Of a DNA stretch of 64,000 nt, positions 1 to 12,235 are shown piece after piece. Made by a program: the position numbers and the translations under genes. The notes under the pieces are model-generated. The model saw only the letters and a list, made by a program, of their open reading frames with translations, ran no database searches and was not told the origin of the DNA. The stretch's first letter is position 1, and every line of letters begins with the position of its first letter. Source of the DNA: Trema orientale (Eukaryota; Streptophyta; Magnoliopsida; Rosales; Cannabaceae); NCBI GenBank assembly GCA_002914845.1, contig JXTC01000540.1:102518-166517 (forward strand). The letters are read 5' to 3'.

Positions 1-336
1 TTTTACAGAGAATCTTTTGGCAAAAAACGTGTAGAGTAATCCTACTAATAAGGGTTGCTTTGGTACATCAAATCTGGACATATATTTTTCTAATTAGAAA
101 AATAATTTTAAAAAGAAAGATGTCCAGGAATTTTTTATACAGAGAAAAAGTTACGTAAAATTTCAAATTGAGAATTTTTCATTGCACCCAAATAAAAATA
201 ACTTTCCAAGAAAAATAAGAGTGTACAGTTTTTTTTAAGAGTTTTGAGTGATCATAATTCTCTAGACAGAAAGAAAAATCACGCAAACCAATTAAAAGCT
301 AAGTGACAAGAAATTTTTCTTATTATTGTGTTAGTT

Positions 337-420
337 TTTAATTTTTTATTTTCGGCTTCTAATCATTTCTCTTATAGCTTTAATTTTTTATTTTCGGCTT
401 CTAATCATTTCTCTTATAGC
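337..420. repeat. 42-bp tandem duplication
   Basis: Two almost identical head-to-tail copies of a 42-bp unit containing TTTTCGGCTTCTAATCATTT. Nothing else is recognisable in bases 1-1,140, which are AT-rich and have no supported gene. Confidence 0.8.
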
Positions 421-1149
421 GTACAAGGTGACCACACACCGAGTATGGTATAGAAATGGGTCATAGTCTAGAAGATTTTGGAGTGGGATAACTCGCATCG
501 TTCTTCTGTCGGCGTCGGTAACGGTCTACAACAGATTAGATCTTTTTTCTTCTAATTTTACAAGTACGACCTTGTTGTTTCTGCTGCATTATATATATGT
601 GTGAATTAGGTTTCTAGTTTTTTTTTTTTCCTTTTAAATCTATAGCTATCACCTCACATGCTATAATAATAACCAACAAGTGGTACCAGATCCAATTCAT
701 ATAAATTATTAGGAAAAACATGAAATCTTGATTAGGATCGTTTTTTCATATATGTATTATGTATGTGTTAGATGGGTGTCACTTAGGTTCTATATGTTTT
801 TTCATATTTATATGAATAGTTAGATGTTTATTATTTAAAGCATATTAATGGTTTGTCCTAATCCGTGGTAGAGTTTTCCTGTATTTTTTTGTTAGTGGAT
901 TTGACAAAAAGGGTGGCCAATTGTTAACATGTTTCCCTTTTTGATTTTAAATTTTATGTTCTTTAAATTTCTAGAAAAATTGTAAATCTCTCTTTGAGGG
1001 ATATAGGACTTTCTGTAACTTTGGAGATCCACCAGGAATCAGAAAAGACAACAACATGTGACGGGACAAAAATGGCACCGAAAGAAGTTCTAGACAGCTA
1101 CTGAAATTTCCAGCAATATGCATGCCAGCATGTGGTCTAGCGGACCAGC

Positions 1150-1690
1150 ACCTAAGGTGCTAATCCTCTGGCCCATCGTGCTGGCCATTGGGCTAGCTGA
1201 AGCAAGCCCATGCATAAGCCTGGGACTTGAATTACAAGTATAATACTTGTTGCTAAGGCAACAAGCTTTTGCTTATATATATGTGAGAAATTTAGGTGAA
1301 TGACCAAAATTTTAAATTTGATTAAGTAGATGTCCACTTTTAAAATTTTATAGCTAAATGTCCAGGTAGATATATTTTTACACTTGGTAGATACACATAT
1401 CTACCAATTTTAGTTACTGTTCTGAAATGCACTGGGTATATAATTTTTTATACTTGGTATATAAAATTTTACACTTGGTATATATGCATATATACCGGAC
1501 ATTTTGCTATAACTTTTGACAAAGGAACATTTACTGAAATTAGGCCAAAAATTTGGTCATATTTCTATAAGCCCCTATATATGTAAGCGTCTAGTAATGC
1601 TAGGCGCTTTGGTATATTCAGCGGGCCAGCAGCCTGCTGGGGACCACTGGGCCCAAGCCCAGTGAGTTGCAGCCCAGCAGAAGGCCACTG
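1150..1690. mobile_element. Small inverted-repeat element, with flanks of locally palindromic sequence
   Basis: Bases about 1,298-1,575 have inverted ends built on ATGACCAAAATTTT and contain several copies of a TACACTTGGTATAT-like motif. A diverged relative lies in the other orientation at 30,770-31,030. The sequence on each side (1,150-1,240 and 1,580-1,690) is GC-richer and holds short palindromes such as ACTGGGCCCAAGCCCAGT, followed by an A-rich run. I see no coding potential. Confidence 0.4.
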
Positions 1691-1699
1691 GCCTATACC

Positions 1700-3210
1700 C
1701 AATGAAAAAAAATAAAATTAAAAAAAAAAAACAATTTTTTTTAATTTACAGATTTTTATTTTTAGACAATTTTAATTTTGGGTCATCCTGGAGGCAATTT
1801 TGGAGGTACTTTACAAGGAAGAAAAGGAAAGACAAGACAAGCCTAATTACACTTGTGATAGTTTCGGACTTATTTTATTTTTTCGTTAGGAAAACTATGG
1901 ATTGGAATTATTTACAGTTTTTTTATTATTTGCTTTAATTGATGGATAACATGTCATATAGATAAGTAGTGTCACCCTATACTTTATAATACATATTTTA
2001 ACAATTGTGTTTTATATATTGTATAATAATTATATGTTCTAATATAAGATTTTCACCTAAAAATTATTAGGGAGCATGTAATTTACAATATAGTAATTAA
2101 AACTAGAAAATTGTTAAAATTAATTAAAAAACCACTTTTCAAAATATTAAGTGAGAGAGGGAAAATTCAAGATAATTTTTCCTGTGGGCTCCATTAATGG
2201 TTTATAAATAAATTTATTATATACCTTGTCTTCATGATACGGTGATGCTCCATTTAGAGGGTATATGCTTTGGTTATTTATTTGATTAAACTCCTTTTTC
2301 AGATAATGCTGAAGTATTTTTCTCTAAAGATGATCACCCCTATAGTGGCTTCTTAAAAGGAAGATATGTAGACTAAATCGATGGTTTTACACTTAACTAA
2401 ATTTGTTATTAACCTTCCCTACGAAGCTCTATTAACGAATCTAGTCCCAAAAGGATAACAGTAGTTATTTTTAAGATTAAACTTAATAGAAAATAATTCA
2501 ATGATAAGTTGAGTATAGTAAACGTAAGCATTACTGGAGGAAATAAGATACGAAGGAATGAGAGCTATTATCTAGGGAAGGAGATGAGGGATGAATGAGA
2601 GCACTTTTCTCTTGTTATATTTGGTATGAGAGAAAAGAGAGAAGACCAAAATCATTCCCTTGTTTGGTAGGAGCAAAGATGAAAAAATCAATATTTTTGG
2701 CGATATTTTAGTCGAAATTTCGCTCTGAAGAAAGGACCAATATAGATACACCATATAAGAAAAATCTGTCAGAATTGCGAGGAAATTTCCATGAAGTATT
2801 GGTAAAAATCGATATCAATATCAAATTTCAGTAATTTTGTTTATTAAAATGTGAAAAATCGTGAAAATTGCAATACAATATCAGTAAATATCGACAGTAT
2901 CTTAATTTTTACTAAAAATATTTCATTTTAAGTATTTTTTTCACCTTTAAATACATTCTTATGACATATACACTTTAGAAAAGTGAAGAAGAAGGCAAAA
3001 AAAAAAAAGAAAAGAAAGCAAGTACCTACTAAAGACAATAGAGTTGCAAACTAAATCATAAGACCAAAAAAAGAAAGAAAGATATGAGAGGTATTAAGGT
3101 AGCTGAGAATGAAAAAAGAATCATTTTTAGATCTTGAAGCAAAGACTGAGCACACTCTCCGATGACTGACCGAAAGATAATTAAATAATTCAAAAAGAAT
3201 GAAAGAACCA
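1700..3210. other. Gene-free AT-rich stretch
   Basis: No exon-like sequence or RNA gene was seen. Bases 2,760-2,940 hold repeated AAATTTC/ATATCAATATC-like motifs that resemble those at 4,330-4,530 and 4,840-4,920, probably remnants of one repeat family. Confidence 0.4.
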
Positions 3211-3219
3211 ATTTGTAAA

Positions 3220-3800
3220 GATAATCTACTAGTTACTAAGCCTAAGGGAGGGGAAAAACCTAGTTCCATTTCCACAATTCTAAGCAAGATAGTCAACCAA
3301 TTACAATCCTAAAGTTCTTGTTATATCGACTAGTTTATTATCTTCTTTGATTGTTGTGACTAGTTCCAGTTTGATTAAAAAAAATTCAACTAGTTACTAA
3401 GTCTAAGGGAAAAAAATCAATTGTAGTTTAATAAAAATAATCAATTGGTGAGAAGATGACGCTGGTTACTTAGTCTAAAGAAGATAATCAATAGTCAAAA
3501 AGACAGTCAATTGATTACTAAATTGGTCAACTAGTTACATACTGAGTCTAAAAAAGATAATTAATTGGTAAGAAGATATTCAACTAGTTACCAAGTTTAA
3601 GAAAGATATTCAACTAGTAAGTAAGGAAGATAGTTAACTAATAAAGAAGATAATTAATTAGTCACTAAATCTAAAGAAGATAATTAGTTAATTTCTAAAT
3701 TTATAGAAGATAATCATCTGATTACTAGGTCTAAGGAAGATAATCAACTAGTAAGGAAGACAATCAACTGGCAAGGAAGATAGTCAACTGGTATGATGGG
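3220..3800. repeat. Degenerate minisatellite
   Basis: At least a dozen imperfect copies of a short unit resembling AAGATAATCAACTAGT, alternating with TTACTAAGTCTAAAG, follow one another with variable spacing. The order and length of sub-units vary, so this is an old, decayed tandem array rather than a clean satellite. Confidence 0.65.
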
Positions 3801-3809
3801 AATGAGCAT

Positions 3810-5212
3810 ATTTGGAAATTTATTATAAGAACTATTATGGTTGTAAAAAAATAAAAACACACTGCTATAGAATAAAATATAGGTCCATAAAGTACTACTA
3901 ATAATAATTTCTCAAATTAGTCCTACCTACATCCTTTTCCCATGGACGATGGAATCAAAGGGTTTAGCTAGGCTACATACCATTGATATTTATGCAAATT
4001 AATTTGACAAATAATTGTGGGTTTAAGCAACCAAATACCACTTTATAGAATTAAAGTTTACAACAATCTTTATAATATGTTGAGAGCATATCTAATAAAA
4101 TACCAAATTTATGTGAAGATGTGATCATAGACTTAATCTGATGATAACTACACACACCTCCAATATTAAGGCATTAAGTTCAAATCTCTACACCCAGAAT
4201 TGTCTGGAAAAAAAAAAAAAATCTATGTGATGATACTAATATTTAGTATAAAGTAACAAAATTATCCCTCAATGTACGTAGGCCATTTATTATGTCAATA
4301 CGTGATGCAAAATTTGGCACCAAGTACAACTAAGGATAAAAATTTCCTAAAAATTTCAGAAAATTAGGAGTACCGAAATATCTTTTAGAGGTAAAAAAAA
4401 TTTCCGTAAAATTTTGAAAAAAATTTGGGAAATATCTACGAAATTTCAGTAAAAAGAGTGTAGATTTTGGAATTTGTAGTGTAAATTTCCAATAATTTCA
4501 AGAAATTTCTTGGAAATTTAGGGTAAATTTCAGAAATTGGAGAAAAATATAAGTGAATAATTTTTTTGTCAAAATATTTTTAAAAGTATACCATTTTACA
4601 ACTTTTTATATATCTTATACACAAATATAAAAATATTTCTATGTATTTGTTAACTATAAGTATTTTCTTTAACCTTTCATAAATTATATTATATATATGA
4701 CTTATTTTTAAATACTTTAACTCTATTAATTATATCTATTACTTTCATTTTAATCATACTTTCCCAGTCCATATGGTTTTAAATAATAGTAAGAATTTTT
4801 ATACGTTTTATACAAAATTTTCATTTTTTTTTTAAATTTCCTCTAATATTGATATTTTTCAGATATTTTCCTAATTTCGGAGTACCAATATTTCCACAAA
4901 AACTGATATTTTTGTCTTCGAGTACAACATATGCTAAATTTTGATATTTAATGAAGTTTGACTTTATCATTATAATTTTGTCATATTTAGAATAGCACAA
5001 TATGTAAAATTATATTTTTTAACATGCAACCATTTACTTTTATTTGATAAATACATTTTTCAATACGCAATCAATACACTTTTTAATGCTTAGTCAATCA
5101 CAAAATTAACTTATTAATTATGAAATAGTAATAAGTTTTTTTCTTGGATAAAAAATAGTAATAAGTTAAACAGAGCATTTATAATAGCATTTTGTAGTGG
5201 CGTTAAAAATGA
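3810..5212. other. Gene-free AT-rich stretch with repeat fragments
   Basis: It contains a SINE-like fragment (4,130-4,215) and AAATTTC-rich repeats (4,330-4,530 and 4,800-4,920). Bases 4,980-5,150 are similar to 39,900-40,050 (CAATCAATACACTTTTTAAT-like), marking a repeat family shared with BRF1 intron 10. No gene is supported. Confidence 0.4.
4130..4215 (+). mobile_element. SINE-like fragment, family B
   Basis: It shares with the copy at 33,415-33,540 the order GGTAACCACAC-like, CACCTCCAATATT, then a GGTATTAAGTTCAA-like box B, and ends in an A run. A tRNA-derived origin is inferred from the box B likeness. The copy is short and worn. Confidence 0.45.
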
Positions 5213-5657
5213 GAGCATATCCAACGCAATGCTAATTGCTAAATTATATTGTGCTGATGATATAATTTAGCATCCGATGAAATATTATTTCTTGTGCTAA
5301 ATTTTGCCATTCAAATAAATTTGAATTTATATTCATATAAATTTTCACATTAAAATTCACAGTATATTTTTCAATACCTAATTAAGACACTTTTTAATGT
5401 CCAATTAATTAAGAAAGCACTTTATTAAGTATTAAATAATAGAAAGTTAGCATTTAGAATAGTATTTTGCATTGAAATTACAAAACAAAATGAAAAATGA
5501 CCAATTTGACATTTTTGTTTTTTTTTGCCAAATATATCATTAACTTTGGCATATGCATTGGAGATCAATTTAACGAATAAATTTGTCAAATTTGGCATTT
5601 TGCCACCTTTTTAGTCCAAATGTAATATTAACATCAGCATCGACATTGGAGATCGTC
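5213..5657. mobile_element. MITE with GAGCATCTCCAATG-type ends
   Basis: The left end reads GAGCATATCCAACGCAATGC and the right end CATTGGAGATCGTC, imperfect inverted repeats. The AT-rich interior repeats TTTAGCA/GTGCTAAATTT motifs. A relative lies in BRF1 intron 10 (39,757-41,810). It is noncoding and was presumably moved by a transposase from elsewhere; the superfamily is uncertain. Confidence 0.55.
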
Positions 5658-6729
5658 TAACTTGCACTTTCAATAGGCTAAACTTCTCATTTGGAATTGA
5701 TTTGAATGCATACTGGGGACAAATGACAAACGAAACATATATTACTTTTGAAAAAAAAGGGCATAAAAATCAGAAAAAAAAAAAATAGTTATTATAAATA
5801 ACAAGTTGGGTCACAAATAAGTGGTATGTCCTAATTTTTTCATGATTCTGTGGGGTTTGATTTTCCTCATTAAAATATTAGATTTTTGGCATATTTACCC
5901 CTTGAATTAGTCTTGGCATTGTGGGCCCTGAACTTTTTTTCTTGGCAAGTCCCAAAAATTGTAAAACACTTGCAGTCAACACCAATCTGTTAATAGGTGT
6001 TAAATTTTTAAGTGGAGTGAACACATGAATGTCAAGTGGGGCATTTTTTAAGGGTATGGTGGGTAGAGTCCAAATAACTAAAAGGAAAATATTTATATAA
6101 AAAATAAAAAATTATTGGGGGATTTAGGAGGAAAATAGAATGTTTAAAATGTTCAAAATTTAAATAAATTCAAGACTAAATGAGTCTAAATTACTGATAT
6201 TTAACTGAAATTATTCAAACCCAAACTTGTTGTTAGATGTAATAGATCGTCAAGTGGTTTGGTTGTTTAGATCTTCACAATCTGTCTTAAAACAACTCCT
6301 TAAAAGCCATCAATGAATCATACGCTTACGTTTTGTTTTTTTTTTTTTCTTTTTTAAAGGCATATTGTTTTGGTAAAGTATATAGAGCCTCTGAAAATGA
6401 AAAGGGTTATCAAATAATTTTTCATTGTGATTATATCTAATTTTTGAAGAAGGGTTGCCTAAAGCTCTACTGTCTCAATAAGAGGTCCCTCGACTACTTT
6501 GCTTTTCTTGAACTTGCCTGCAAACAAAAGTAACAGACGAGAAGATGCTAAGTAATATCAGATTAGCATATATTAAGTTTTGACTTACTATTTTTTATAT
6601 ATATATATTTTAGAATATTGAGATTTTATCCCAATAATATGGCCAGTGGATGCATACCAGTAACAATGGTTCTCATTGCTTTATGTGTTGGAAAATTTGG
6701 TGCAAAACTGAATCACCCTCTTTAATTTT

Positions 6730-6999
6730 TTGTTTCTTGAGTACTTTGAGATCGTCAATGGATATGGAGGTGTACTGATGAGGGAGTTGGTTGCGGTGGA
6801 AGCAGAAGCGACAGATCCAGATCTTGGCGACGAAATCAACAACGGAGGAGGTGGCAACGAAATCGATGACGAAGAAGACGGCGACGGGGACGAGTGGAGA
6901 TATGAGATTGCACAGTATGCAGTGGTGTTCGTAGATACGAATGGCCCAGATTTCATAATCCTTCCCAGTATGAAACTTTTTTTTTTTCCATTTGGGTAA
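6730..6999 (+). other. Short GC-richer ORF inside the inverted-repeat element
   Basis: This 89-codon frame encodes an acidic, Gly/Asp/Glu-rich peptide, with residues about 25-60 dominated by E, D and G, then WRYEIAQYAVVFVDTNGPDF. I do not recognise a family. Its base composition differs from the AT-rich surroundings, so it could be a captured gene fragment of the Pack-MULE type. It could also be chance. Confidence 0.25.
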
Positions 7000-7052
7000 T
7001 TGGTTCTGAATGTTATTATTTAATTATTATGGTAATTTAGATTAATATTATT

Positions 7053-7189
7053 AAGGGGATGGCTACGGTAGGGGCGTCCTACGCAGGGTCATGCCTTAAT
7101 TATCGTTGGAATCTATTTATATACAGATTCCCATCCAATCCTGAATAGACAGGGCCCTACGTAGAGGCGCCCCTACTGTAGACGCGCCC
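7053..7189. mobile_element. Small palindromic MITE
   Basis: The ends are inverted: GGCTACGGTAGGGGCGTCCTACG at the left, and at the right a sequence whose complement reads GCGTCTACAGTAGGGGCGCC. It is flanked on both sides by ATTAATATTATTA, a probable target duplication. It is nested in the larger inverted-repeat element. Confidence 0.6.
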
Positions 7190-7209
7190 TATTATTAATA
7201 TTATTATGG

Positions 7210-7420
7210 ACGAAATGAATTGACTCAAGTGCTAAAAATATCCATTATCTAGGATCTCGATCTATGTTCAAGTCACACCGAGAGTATGAGTGAAAACCTA
7301 TTATCCTAATAAGGTAGGATTAGTGAACCTATTATCTTAATAGAGTAGGAGTAGAGATTGGATAGTTTTAAGTATTTTCTTTTAATTTGTAACAAAGGAA
7401 GGTCATTAATTAAGCTACAT
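7210..7420 (+). mobile_element. Worn SINE, family A
   Basis: GACTCAAGTGCTAAAAATA and GTTCAAGTCACACCGAG correspond to the box A and box B regions of the better copy at 9,798. The shared tail TTTTCTTTTAATTTGTAA is followed by an A-rich run. It carries many substitutions. Confidence 0.45.
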
Positions 7421-7799
7421 TTTTTTAAAAAAATATTAGTAGTTTGAATTACTCGAACCAAAAATCTTCTTAGTTTGAATTAGTTTAAATTTTAAAATCT
7501 TAAGACTTTTTATTTTCTTCAATTTTCACTATTTTTATATATTATATTCTCCTCTTAGTGATTTAGGTAAAATACCAACCATGCCCTTAAAAAAATACCC
7601 CACGTGACGTTGATGCGGCCACTCTATTAAAAATTTAACTCCTATTAACACCTATTAACAGATTGGTTTTGATTCCAAGTATTTTAAAAATTTAGAGACT
7701 TAATTACCCAAAAAAAAAAAAAGTTTTAGCGGCCACATTACCCATCCATGACTAATTCAAGGGATAAATATGCCAAAAATCCTAAAATATTTTTATCAG

Positions 7800-8124
7800 C
7801 AGATTTAGTAACTTTCATGCATCAATTCTACATGTAACATTAAGGGACAAGAAAAGATTAAAATTTTTAATTAAATTTAAATGTATATATACGTTCATTT
7901 GGACACACTAATTAAGATAATTATTTCCATTCCATCATAGAAGTATTTTCCACGTATTGTACATATATAAAGGCTAGAAAGCTATTGAGGAAATCTAAAA
8001 GAGAAGGAAAAATGAATTAAGAGAATACATGAGTGTAAGATAAAAGTTTTTTCTTACAAAGGCTCTAATATCTTTTTTGGTCAAAATAAAACTTTCTCTT
8101 TACATACCATCTTCTATCGGATAG
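7800..8124. other. Stretch downstream of the oxidase gene
   Basis: This probably holds the 3' untranslated region of the minus-strand oxidase gene. No clear polyadenylation signal was identified, and no other feature was seen. Confidence 0.35.
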
Positions 8125-11100
8125 CTAGCAACTCGTCTCCATAATCTGAGGACCCAAATATTCAATCCCATCCATCTGAGAGTCCTCTGGCATCTCAATC
8201 TCTTCTAACCATGCATAACAAGTACTCTCTCCCTCCTCAACTTCATACTTAAACCCATCTGCATTCATTTCAAGAAAAGCTTCAAACTTATGGCCGGCAA
8301 AATACTAAAATAGAAAATAAACAAGTATATTGTTTCCATCATGAAATTCAGACACGTCATAATACATTGTATTATTGTGTAACATATTGTACAGTATTGT
8401 ACAATATTGACATTCTTGTTTTATATTAAAATTAGAGTGACAAACATCCCCTGGACCAAAAATAATTACACATACAGTGTGAAATCTGATGAGAGCTCGA
8501 AAAAGGATTAAAAAAATCAATGGTATTTTCGTTATTCTCTATTTTATTCTATTAATTAAATAATTAATCTTTGCATTAATAGAAACACTTCATACAAAAG
8601 TAAACAGATTTGATTTAGTTGAATGGCAGTGTCTGTTTAAGTGTTTTTCTTTTCTATTCTTTTCTTTTAGGAGTGTTAAAAGTAAATATTTTTATTTTAT
8701 TGGAGTGTCACCATATTTGACATAAATTAAAGAGCATCAATGTGATTGGCCCCTTGTTTTGTGGAGGAAAAAAAAAAAAAAAGAAAAAGAGTTAAACCAA
8801 GGTAAAAATAAAAGCAAGATTTATAGAGTAGTAATAGTATAGTACTTACTGGAGAAAGAAGAATAAGGATGATCTTTGTAATAGGAGCAGTCTCGACCGT
8901 CTTCTTTGGAATAAGGAGGTCCAATCACATCAAGCACGGCACAAGGTGTTATGGCTGTGAATGCATGTATGTTTCCTCCTGTTGTTGGATACAATACAGA
9001 CGTATTGCATGGAGCTGTGAACACACTATCAGCTTTCAACTTGGCCAATCCCACTGCGCGCGGCCAAAGAAACAAATTAAATAGAATTTAACTATATGGT
9101 AAAAATTACAAAATTTTCAGAATATAAACAGCTAGACATTATTAAGATCGTTGGAAGAGATCGATCGAGCGATTATGCACAAGAGACAATAAGCTACTCA
9201 CGTTGAGATGAAGATCGGAAAGAGTGGACATCTTTATCGTTGGAAACCGCGGGCTGATCGACCCAATCGTACGATTTAATGTGCATTTTCCCCAACAAAA
9301 GTTTGGAGAACACAGTCATTCCCGGATGGTTGTGGAGGGGAATGACACCACTCGCCGGAATAAAGAAAATACATAACTACACAAATAATGACAAAACGGT
9401 TCAACACTCGAGATAAATTATATTGTTTATAACACTGATCGTATGATCATAATAAATGTTGTGACAATATGATTAATAACCAGATAATTCGTTATTAGTT
9501 ACGACTTACAGAAAAATTAGTGCACTCGTATATGGTTGTGTGTGTGACTCTAGGTGGTGTTCCCTTGACCACATTGGTGGGATTAAAGAACTGTAGATCG
9601 CTACTCAAGCCAACATCTTCTGCTTTCATTTTATCTACGATGCATATGAAGGGCTCGTTAGTTAAAAACAGACAAACAATGCATAAAATTATAAAATAAG
9701 ACAGTACTACACAAAATGATACTAGAGTAACAGCGTACATATAGTATAATATATATATATATATATAAGGGTCTATTCAAATAAGTTAGTGCAAAGACAA
9801 GGTGAGTTAGCTCAAGTGGTAAGATATACCCATTATTTAGAATCTCAGTCCTAGGTTCGAGTCACACCGGAATGAGGTGGGAATTAGATAATAATAGTAG
9901 GTATTTTACTTTAATTTGTAATAAATAGAGATTATTGGTTAAAAAAAAAAAAAGGTCTGCAAATTCCAATTGCCAGCAATGTATCCAATTGCTAGCTATG
10001 TACATATGTATACATGGAAGGAATCTATCATGTGGATAATAAGGTTTTATGTTTTACATAACCTAAAGCAAGTATATATATACGCGTAGACATAATAGAT
10101 ATAATTGTATATTCTGTGTGCGAGTTAGGGGACCACTCCTTAGCATGCTTGAAACTCCCCAAGCGTGACTTCTGCTCCCCATAAAAGTGACCAAGATGGG
10201 TCTTTAAAAAAACCCTTCATTCTCGTTTTGCGTAATTTTCATTTGGCAAAGATAGCCAGCTTTTATTTACTTTATTTAATTTGTAGGGAATTTAACTTTC
10301 TCAAAATCTATAATATATGGTACACAATTTACAGAAAATATTACTGTAACAAAACCCAAGAAGAAATGCATATATGCATGTCTTGTAAACTATAGATTAG
10401 CATTTGCTCTTTGAAGAGATGGCTACTAGTTATTGATGATTGGATCGAGTTTATAACTCTTAATTTATTATTTTCATTTTCATTTAATTTTCTTACAAAT
10501 TTTGGACGAATATGTGATCACCAAATTTTACAAATCACCAACTTCAACGGAAATGTTTTACAGAGACTATTGAATTACGTTCCTAAAAAGAGACAAACTT
10601 ACACTATATTCAAATTTCTCTCCAGAAAATTAGATCCCCATGTCAAAATGTAAAGTTCACAATTTGAATATTTGTATAGGAACAGAAATGGTGCACTTTA
10701 TTTGTAAGAATCCAAATAGTAAGAATCCAACTCCTCTATCTAAGTCCAAGATTCCAACTCCTCTATCTAATTCTATGTCCAACCAATGAATCACTACTAC
10801 ATTATTATCAAAAACTTAATCTAATATAATAAAATTAGTTTCAGATTCTAAAAAAAAATCCGACATCGAGTTGGAAATTTGAGTTCAAGTTTTAGATGTA
10901 CAATTCCACATGCATTATCATTGCTAATTTTCTAACCATAGAGAACACATTAATGAGGGTAAGCTCAAAAGTATCAATTGGTTTTCTCTAGAATATAAAG
11001 ATATAGGATAATCTAGTAGGTTTATTTTTTTTAACCTATCTATTTACGTATATACATGTATATGATGTATGATTATATCAGTTGGCCAATCTCTTGATAT

Positions 11101-11927
11101 AATCAGCCAATCTCTTGGTACTTTCTAAGGGACACAGGGCCGAATTGATAGCTTGCCAACTAATGCCAGATCAAAAGAAACAATTGGGCCCGTTTTGATA
11201 TATGTACAAATAGATCATAGATCCTTGTAACAATGTACCAGTAGGGTCAAATCAACCGTCCACTAGTTATTTATTTATCAGATCTGGTTATTTATCTATA
11301 TGTGATATACAATTCATATTACTTTTAGCAAAAAATAAAATAATATTTCAGCTCTACGTACGTTATCAACGTAGTACGAACACGTGCACAGAACAAGACG
11401 AAAACCGAATCACATATATACAATACAAAAATTAGCCACCGAAAAAAAAAAAACGATTAGTATTAGTAAATTGGGCACTTATATAATAATTAAACATAAA
11501 AAAAAAAAAAAAAACATGAAAGTGCATGCTTGAAATCGAAAATCATATCATAATATCTACAAATACGATAAAAATCTTGCACCTTCGTAAAGTACTAATA
11601 TTTATTCGTTAATGCACTTGAAAAGAAACCTCAAGAAGTCATTAATTAATTAGAAAAGCACATATATACATAATATATGTGTATAATTAACATACCAAGG
11701 ATGAGACGAAGCTTATTGACATGATGAGGCAAAGGAATGGTGCCGGGGCCATTGAAGACATCTCGGCACGTAAGGAATAATTGCTGAAGCGCCATAGGAA
11801 CCTTTGGTGGCTTCATGTTAATATTCCTCTTTACTCGCCCAGATTTCCTTTTCCCAATTACCTTTGTCACGTATCCAACCCTGCTAACGTGCCTAACAAT
11901 AGGCCTATCACCTCGTTCTACCTCCAT
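8125..11927 (-). CDS. PCO: Plant cysteine oxidase (N-terminal cysteine dioxygenase), 5 exons
   Basis: Coding exons on the minus strand are 11927-11696, 9634-9510, 9376-9202, 9053-8850 and 8258-8125. All junctions are GT-AG and the phases fit, giving 870 nt and 289 residues, a normal length for the family. The fold is the cupin of the PCO/ADO family. Three Fe(II)-binding histidines are visible: H134 and H136 in PLHNHPGM, and H207 in GGNIHAF. Other family signatures are SYDW, LYPTTGGN, DVIGPPYS and a C-terminal YAWLEE. A basic stretch at residues 26-34 (KRKSGRVKR) could be a nuclear localisation signal, suggesting the PCO1/PCO2 clade. Known role of the family: using O2, the enzyme oxidises the N-terminal Cys of ERF-VII factors and similar proteins to the sulfinic acid, marking them for arginylation and degradation. 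For the last exon I chose the acceptor at 8259-8260, because the more obvious AG upstream breaks the frame. Intron 1 is about 2.06 kb and holds a SINE. Confidence 0.93.
9798..9953 (+). mobile_element. tRNA-derived SINE in intron 1 of the oxidase gene, family A
   Basis: The head resembles a tRNA: TTAGCTCAAGTGGTAAG fits box A and GGTTCGAGTC fits box B of the internal pol III promoter. A tRNA-unrelated body follows (TTTTACTTTAATTTGTAATA), then a run of 13 A. SINEs are copied by LINE machinery. It lies antisense to the gene. I did not find a clear target duplication. Confidence 0.7.
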
Positions 11928-12167
11928 TAATTAATCTGACTCCGTACACTCTATAATATATGGTATCAACTCAATACAAAAACCCAAGATGGCTAAATCT
12001 CTAAGAGATCTCAAGAATTTGGAGCAAAATTATGTGATTTTTTTTTTTGGTTATTTGGGAAAAAGAAAAATAAGAATTGGGTATGTCGTAGAAAAGAATA
12101 AAATGGGTTCTTGAGAGAGTTTTTTCGGTAATAGTAGTGGAGAAAAGTGGTGGTGGGAGATGACACA

Positions 12168-12177
12168 TTTATAAATA
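12168..12177 (-). promoter_or_regulatory. Probable TATA box of the cysteine oxidase gene
   Basis: On the minus strand this reads TATTTATAAATG, about 240 nt upstream of the start codon. A TATA box here would place transcription start near 12,140 and give a 5' leader of about 210 nt. The hypoxia-like motif at 12,225 lies about 50 bp further upstream, a sensible promoter layout. No transcript data were available. Confidence 0.5.
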
Positions 12178-12224
12178 TTGGGTTTAGGGGAGATCAGACT
12201 GAGACAGGGTACCCAGCTGAGGCA

Positions 12225-12235
12225 AAACCAGGGGC
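12225..12235 (+). promoter_or_regulatory. HRPE-like hypoxia-response element, full consensus match
   Basis: The plus strand reads AAACCAGGGGC. This matches the hypoxia-responsive promoter element consensus AAACCA followed by three G/C and then GC, which ERF-VII factors bind in hypoxia core genes. It sits about 300 bp upstream of the oxidase start codon and just beyond the TATA box. PCO1 and PCO2 are known ERF-VII targets in Arabidopsis, so the site fits feedback control. That it works here is inference. Confidence 0.6.

Larger units (their letters stand above)
5872..7790. mobile_element. DNA element with inverted repeats of about 200 bp
   Basis: The left arm (about 5,872-6,065) and right arm (about 7,575-7,790) are inverted copies. 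Both carry TTTTTGGCATATTTA, CCTTGAATTAGTC, CAATCTGTTAATAGGTGTTA and GTGGGG(C/T)ATTTTTT. Long inverted repeats without a transposase gene suggest a non-autonomous Mutator-like element. The interior includes a small nested MITE, a SINE relic and a short GC-richer open reading frame at 6,730-6,999, described separately. Confidence 0.6.

Noticed and set aside
3220..3800. Consideration as a CRISPR-like array
   Set aside because: The repeats are irregular in length and spacing with no unique spacers, and the window is plant nuclear DNA.
10165..10653. Two plus-strand frames of 76-80 codons in intron 1 of the oxidase
   Set aside because: They have no family likeness and no splice context, and they lie antisense within an intron. 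Chance frames in AT-rich DNA.
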